Source: CALUTH01 sp964452495
Lineage (GTDB): Bacteria; Cyanobacteriota; Vampirovibrionia; Gastranaerophilales; Gastranaerophilaceae
Direction of reading: 5' to 3'
NCBI GenBank assembly: GCA_964452495.1
Contig: CAYVMC010000034.1
Coordinates: 1 to 18,329, forward strand
DNA: 18,329 bases
This document shows positions 14,575 to 18,329 of this stretch, in pieces. Within the stretch, counting starts at the first letter, position 1; each line of letters starts with the position of its first letter. The notes below the pieces were generated by a model. It saw only the letters and a list, made by a program, of their open reading frames with translations, was not told the origin of the DNA and made no database searches. A program made the translations under genes and the position numbers.

Positions 14575-15897
14575 ATGAGTGATTTAAGAAAATACGTAAA
14601 TGACGTTTTAAACGACACCCGCATATTTAGTGCGGAAGATATAATAGCGATGGACCAAGAAGAAGGCCGCTATTATCAAAAAGCAATAGAAGAACAGTAC
14701 GGTAAAATAGGCTTTCCATCAAATAAAGAACTTGCAAACTCAAGTGATGTAGTTTATGTTCACGAGTATACGAGAGAAGACGGAACCGTAGTGCGGGCGC
14801 ATTATCGTTCCAGAGCGGGTCAAGCAAATCCTGATAAACCAGTGATGAAATCCCCCAAAGAGTATACGAACAGATTGGAAAAAATAATAGATGAGTATAT
14901 GACAAGAGATTCAGCAGCGCGTTATGGCTTGAAAAATAGTAATAACAACCTTTCAGATTTACCGGAAACTGATAAACTGGCAGAGTCTGTAGGTCAGCGA
15001 TTTGAGTCGTCCGCCAATAGAGTATTAACAGGCGGTGTAGATAATAAATCAGAGAGTACAGCTACCCCAAAATCATTAATACGTGAGTTGGAAAAATTTG
15101 CAAAACAATCCGAAAATTCGGCGATTGTTGATGCGAGAAACAAAAAGGCAGAAAATATAAAGGATGATATTATTAATTTTGGAAAATCTATGCTAAATGA
15201 ATTGTTATATAGAGGGATGACGACAGAACCTGTTTATAAATGGCAAAAAAAAGTCATAAAAGCTCCTATTTGGAGGCAGCTCCCAGAAGATAAATATCCA
15301 AATGCCGTAAAGTATTATCGAATTGCGTCAACCGGCGGTCTTATAGAGGATGATACTGATAAGGATAATGTAATGTTTAGTGTTGATAAAATCCAGAATT
15401 CTGATTTAAAAAATCATATATTAACGACAATGAAGTCTAATGGAGTCAACGGTGATACAATTGTAGTGCAGCCCAAAGCCGGCAGTAGTCTGGTTAATGC
15501 TCTCAAAGCTTCCCCAACAGTAAAAAATGCGTTAAGAAATCATGCCAATGATAAAATAATTAATCTTGATTTTACTAATGCCGATGATAAAATAATTAAT
15601 TTAGGGTTTACTAGTGCCAATGGTAAAATAATTAATCTTGATTTTATTAGAGAAAAAGATTTGTATTATACACTCGGTCATACCCACATATATAAACCGC
15701 ACAAAGACAGAGAAGGTAACGTAATAGTGAATATAGTTGATTACTATGACTTTGCAGACCCGGATACCCAAACTTATAAAACAGCGATAGCCGGGAATGC
15801 ATACCGGCAGCAGGAGGAGGGAGATTTAACAAACTATGTGTTGTTAATAGAGTTGAAATACACCCCTGAAGAATGGAGAGAGATTAACAATCGGTAA
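14575..15897 (+). CDS. Putative effector/toxin-like protein, unrecognised family
   Basis: This is a 440-residue soluble protein with no signal peptide or membrane span. I do not recognise the family, and a toxin role is inferred from layout. Residues 1-80 form a module ending in YTREDGTVVRAHYRSR (65-80); similar DGT...HYRS motifs occur, from memory, near the ends of diverse accessory proteins in gut bacteria. Residues 80-230 are a polar, Lys/Asn/Ser-rich linker. Residues 325-360 are three 12-residue repeats (KIINLDFTNAD type). The C-terminal domain (about 361-440) is compact, with DLYYTLGHTHIYKPHKD (362-378), IVDYYDF (387-393) and YVLLIELKYTPEEW (421-434); conserved-looking His and Asp residues suggest an active site. 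It has a perfect promoter and AGGAGG 5 nt before the ATG. Tandem membrane-protein genes follow after 64 bp. Confidence 0.8.
   Translation: MSDLRKYVNDVLNDTRIFSAEDIIAMDQEEGRYYQKAIEEQYGKIGFPSNKELANSSDVVYVHEYTREDGTVVRAHYRSRAGQANPDKPVMKSPKEYTNRLEKIIDEYMTRDSAARYGLKNSNNNLSDLPETDKLAESVGQRFESSANRVLTGGVDNKSESTATPKSLIRELEKFAKQSENSAIVDARNKKAENIKDDIINFGKSMLNELLYRGMTTEPVYKWQKKVIKAPIWRQLPEDKYPNAVKYYRIASTGGLIEDDTDKDNVMFSVDKIQNSDLKNHILTTMKSNGVNGDTIVVQPKAGSSLVNALKASPTVKNALRNHANDKIINLDFTNADDKIINLGFTSANGKIINLDFIREKDLYYTLGHTHIYKPHKDREGNVIVNIVDYYDFADPDTQTYKTAIAGNAYRQQEEGDLTNYVLLIELKYTPEEWREINNR
15547..15654 (+). repeat. Three in-frame 36-bp repeats
   Basis: The core AAAATAATTAAT recurs at 15553, 15589 and 15625, an exact 36-bp period. 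It encodes NDKIINLDFTNA, DDKIINLGFTSA and NGKIINLDFIRE (residues 325-360) just before the C-terminal domain of the effector-like gene. Confidence 0.92.
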
Positions 15898-15918
15898 ATA
15901 TATTAAAACAGTTGCAAA

Positions 15919-15950
15919 TGTTGATAGTATATGTTAATATACTATCAACA
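15919..15950 (+). promoter_or_regulatory. Perfect 14-bp inverted repeat before the membrane-protein array
   Basis: TGTTGATAGTATAT (15919-15932) and ATATACTATCAACA (15937-15950) are exact complements with a GTTA loop. The last base of the dyad is the first of the AGGAG Shine-Dalgarno (15950-15954) of the first array gene. A possible promoter overlaps it: TTGCAA (15912-15917), 17 bp, TAATAT (15935-15940). There is no T run, so it is not a standard terminator; an operator or a translation-control hairpin is more likely. Confidence 0.7.
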
Positions 15951-15961
15951 GGAGTGACAGT

Positions 15962-16882
15962 ATGTTTAGTACGTATGGAAAGCTACCAATAATAGAAACA
16001 ATAATCATATTATTATTGAATTTTTTGGTCTTTTGTCTTGAAGTGTTTATGCTTTTTGGGATGTGGCTTGCGTTTGATGTGCCTGTAGAGCTGCATAATC
16101 TGTCTATAGAAGATTATACATGGTTATTATTAATTTTAATGCTTGGTACTGTGTTTCTGGGATTTTACATCTCGGTATACAAAAATTTATTTGATATATC
16201 AAGAAACAAATTTTTTATAAAATTAGTATATTATTTAAAATATCATAAAGTGGCATATAGAGTGTTATGTACATTTCTTTTACTTTTTTCAATATCATTT
16301 TTAACATTGGCGGGAGGCTTGACTATGGGTCTTATATATGGAGTTCTCTATTCTCATGCGTTTCCAATAATAGTAATATATTTATACTGGAATATGTTAG
16401 ACAAAGTGAGGAAACACAATGTAAAAATTGGGAAAATCTTGTATAATTTTATAATCTGGATTTTATTCTTAGTATTAACTGCGAGTGGCATAGGTTGGCT
16501 TATAACAAGAGATTTTTATTATTATTATTGGGACAGTTTCTTAATACTTCCGACATTAATAATAATATTAGTAACAGTGATAACAGTAACAACCGAACAA
16601 ACCTGCAAAGTAATAAAAAGATTAAACAAGAAAATATTAATCCCGTTAATGCTGATCTGGGGAATAGTAGTATATGAATCAATCCGCATTTTCCCTAAAA
16701 GTGCGTTAACATATTGTTTACTATATTTATTTGTATTAGTGCTATGTTTTCTAATATTAGCTCCTCTGGTAATAAAACTAAAAAGGAAGAATAAAGCCTT
16801 TCGAGCGGAGGTAGAAGCAGAGGTTTTGCAATCAATAGCCGAACGTTCAAATAACAAGAAAAACCAGAAAGCCGGGGAGTAA
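15962..16882 (+). CDS. Multi-pass membrane protein, array copy 1
   Basis: This 306-residue protein has about seven or eight hydrophobic spans, near residues 9-37, 52-75, 98-122, 124-143, 160-182, 190-214, 226-245 and 250-274. Between them are short basic stretches (ISRNKFFIK, DKVRKHNVKIGK). The C-terminal tail is highly charged (KLKRKNKAFRAEVEAEV ... NNKKNQKAGE) and probably cytoplasmic. I do not recognise the family. AGGAG lies 7 nt before the ATG. The codons are strongly AT-biased (TTA, ATA), more than in the housekeeping genes, which suggests transfer. Position after the effector-like gene and the duplication suggest an immunity or export partner; a transporter is the main alternative. Confidence 0.85.
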   Translation: MFSTYGKLPIIETIIILLLNFLVFCLEVFMLFGMWLAFDVPVELHNLSIEDYTWLLLILMLGTVFLGFYISVYKNLFDISRNKFFIKLVYYLKYHKVAYRVLCTFLLLFSISFLTLAGGLTMGLIYGVLYSHAFPIIVIYLYWNMLDKVRKHNVKIGKILYNFIIWILFLVLTASGIGWLITRDFYYYYWDSFLILPTLIIILVTVITVTTEQTCKVIKRLNKKILIPLMLIWGIVVYESIRIFPKSALTYCLLYLFVLVLCFLILAPLVIKLKRKNKAFRAEVEAEVLQSIAERSNNKKNQKAGE

Positions 16883-16897
16883 TACAGGAGTGGCTGT

Positions 16898-17818
16898 ATG
16901 TTAAATATATTAAAAAAGATACCGATAATAGAAACAATAATCATATTATTATTAAATTTTCTATTACTTGTGTTTGGAGCTGTCATGCTTTTTTCACTGG
17001 GGCTTAGTCTTGATGTGCTTGTAGAGTTGAGTAGTCTGTCTAAAGAAAATTATAAAATGTTATTATCAGATTTAATGGATGGTGTTGTATTTCTGGGATT
17101 TTATATCTCAGTTTACAAAAATTTATTTGATATATCGAGAAACAGATTATTCATAAAGCTAGTTTACTATTTAAAATACCATAAGGTTGCATATAGATTG
17201 TTATGTACATTTCTTTTACTTTTTTCAATATCATTCCTCTCATTGATCTTTAATTTAATTATAGGTCTTATGTATGGAGTTCTCTATTCTCATGCGTTTC
17301 CAATAATAGTAATATATTTATACTGGAATATGTTAGACAAAGTGAGGAAACACAATGTAAAAATTGGGAAAATCTTGTATAATTTTATAATCTGGATTTT
17401 ATTCTTAGTATTAACTGCGAGTGGCATAGGTTGGCTTATAACAAGAGATTTTTATTATTATTATTGGGACAGTTTCTTAATACTTCCGACATTAATAATA
17501 ATATTAGTAACAGTGATAACAGTAACAACCGAACAAACCTGCAAAGTAATAAAAAGATTAAACAAGAAAATATTAATCCCGTTAATGCTGATCTGGGGAA
17601 TAGTAGTATATGAATCAATCCGCATTTTCCCTAAAAGTGCGTTAACATATTGTTTACTATATTTATTTGTATTAGTGCTATGTTTTCTAATATTTGCTCC
17701 GCTGATAATAAAACTAAAAAGGAAGAATAAAGCCTTTCGAGCGGAGGTAGAGGCAGAGGTTTTGCAATCAATAGCCGAACGTTCAAATAACAAGAAAAAT
17801 CAGAAAGCAGGGAAGTAA
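16898..17818 (+). CDS. Multi-pass membrane protein, array copy 2
   Basis: This paralogue also has 306 residues. Relative to copy 1, residues about 126-265 are identical and the charged tail differs only in its last residue. Residues 1-6, 20-70 and 107-125 are changed; for example copy 1 has FLTLAGGLTMGLIYG where this copy has FLSLIFNLIIGLMYG. The invariant segment GFYISVYKNLFDISRN (about 67-82) lies between the two variable parts. The variable parts fall in or next to the first three membrane spans, so these may set specificity. The 15-bp spacer before it (TACAG-GAGTGG-CTGTA) carries the GGAG Shine-Dalgarno in the loop of a small 5-bp stem that ends in the A of the ATG. It is almost surely co-transcribed with copy 1. 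Confidence 0.85.
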   Translation: MLNILKKIPIIETIIILLLNFLLLVFGAVMLFSLGLSLDVLVELSSLSKENYKMLLSDLMDGVVFLGFYISVYKNLFDISRNRLFIKLVYYLKYHKVAYRLLCTFLLLFSISFLSLIFNLIIGLMYGVLYSHAFPIIVIYLYWNMLDKVRKHNVKIGKILYNFIIWILFLVLTASGIGWLITRDFYYYYWDSFLILPTLIIILVTVITVTTEQTCKVIKRLNKKILIPLMLIWGIVVYESIRIFPKSALTYCLLYLFVLVLCFLIFAPLIIKLKRKNKAFRAEVEAEVLQSIAERSNNKKNQKAGK

Positions 17819-17833
17819 TACAGGAGTGGCTGT

Positions 17834-18329
17834 ATGTTAAATATATTAAAAAAGATACCAATAATAGAAACAATAATCATATTATTATTAAATTTTCTAT
17901 TACTTGTGTTTGGACTTCTCATGCTTCTTTCACTGGGGCTTAGGTTTGAAGTGTTTGTAGAGTTGAGTAGTCTGTCTAAAGAAGATTATAAAATGTTATT
18001 ATTAATTTTAATGCAGGGTATTCTATTTGCAGGGTTTTATATCTCAGTTTACAAAAATTTATTTGATATATCGAGAAACAGATTATTCATAAAGCTAGTT
18101 TACTATTTAAAATACCATAAGGTTGCATATAGAGTGTTATGTACATTTCTTTTTATTTTTTCAATGTCATTTTTAACATTGGCTGGAGGCTTGACTATGG
18201 GTCTTATATATGGAATTCTCTATTCTCATGCGTTTCCAATAATAGTAATATATTTATGCTGGAATATATTAGAGAAAGTGAAGAAACACAATGTAAAAAT
18301 TGGGAAAAACTTGTATAATTTTATAATCT
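17834..18329 (+). CDS. Multi-pass membrane protein, array copy 3 (cut by window end)
   Basis: The first 165 codons of a third paralogue are present; the frame is open at the window edge. The first 27 codons differ from copy 2 at a single silent base, but the segment FLTLAGGLTMGLIYG (about 112-126) is that of copy 1, so the copy is a mosaic. It also has private changes (LCWNILEKVKKHNVKIGKNL in place of LYWNMLDKVRKHNVKIGKIL), in a part where copies 1 and 2 are identical. The spacer and Shine-Dalgarno are the same as for copy 2. Whether the gene is intact beyond 18329 is unknown. Confidence 0.82.
   Translation, partial: MLNILKKIPIIETIIILLLNFLLLVFGLLMLLSLGLRFEVFVELSSLSKEDYKMLLLILMQGILFAGFYISVYKNLFDISRNRLFIKLVYYLKYHKVAYRVLCTFLFIFSMSFLTLAGGLTMGLIYGILYSHAFPIIVIYLCWNILEKVKKHNVKIGKNLYNFII

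Larger units (their letters stand above)
15962..18329 (+). repeat. Tandem gene array, 936-bp period
   Basis: Start codons are at 15962, 16898 and 17834, exactly 936 bp apart (921 bp of gene plus a 15-bp spacer). Copies 1 and 2 are identical by eye over 422 bp (16337-16758 versus 17273-17694) and diverge in codons about 20-70 and 107-125. Copy 3 runs off the window, so the array may be longer. Confidence 0.95.

Noticed and set aside
16525..16986. Minus-strand open frames of 60-153 codons opposite the membrane-protein genes, repeated in copy 2.
   Set aside because: They repeat only because the sense genes are duplicated; they have no start signals and lie opposite strongly supported genes.
15547..18329. 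Regular repeats as a CRISPR array.
   Set aside because: The 36-bp units are contiguous coding repeats without spacers and the 936-bp units are whole genes. No cas genes are present.

Overview
The window looks like a piece of chromosome from a low-GC, gut-type bacterium. My best guess is a non-photosynthetic relative of Cyanobacteria (Gastranaerophilales / Vampirovibrionia, 'Melainabacteria'). The basis is the AT-rich composition, sigma70-like promoters, and a stand-alone DprA-type Rossmann protein (4259-4840) whose sequence resembles, from memory, a protein conserved in cyanobacteria. This is an inference; a 16S or marker-gene search would settle it.

Region 1 (1-325) is the 3' end of a YD-repeat protein built from 26-27-residue units. 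Region 2 (350-4170, minus strand) is an operon reading pcrA -> mscS-type channel -> rlmH with very tight spacing. Region 3 (4259-7811, plus) is a divergent operon of DprA-like protein, HEAT-like protein and large TPR protein. Region 4 (7840-12758) holds conserved genes with readable signals: rpmE (L31), yajQ, a CorC/CNNM transporter-like protein, dgt on the minus strand, and a four-domain S1 protein. Two intergenic regions here carry nested or serial hairpins. The one between yajQ and the CorC gene (about 8813-9027) has a TATAAT box, a 14-bp long-range closing helix and an inner helix, and is a good candidate for an undescribed structured RNA. Region 5 (13051-14334) has a small unknown gene and a XerD-type recombinase.

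Region 6 (14480-18329, continuing past the window) is the accessory part and the most interesting. A perfect consensus promoter and perfect Shine-Dalgarno precede a 440-residue unrecognised protein with a toxin-like layout: a short N-terminal module ending in a DGT...HYRSR motif, a linker, a 12-residue triplication, and a compact C-terminal domain. After a perfect 14-bp dyad come at least three tandem copies of a multi-pass membrane protein, spaced exactly 936 bp apart. Copies 1 and 2 share a 422-bp block with no difference, but diverge strongly in two N-terminal segments; copy 3 is a mosaic of both. I read this as a possible effector gene with an expanding array of membrane-bound immunity (or partner) proteins kept similar by gene conversion. 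That function is inferred from layout only.

Two minus-strand genes, dgt and xerD, each have TATAAT exactly 6 nt before their ATG, which suggests leaderless mRNAs. No tRNA, rRNA, CRISPR array or insertion sequence was found.
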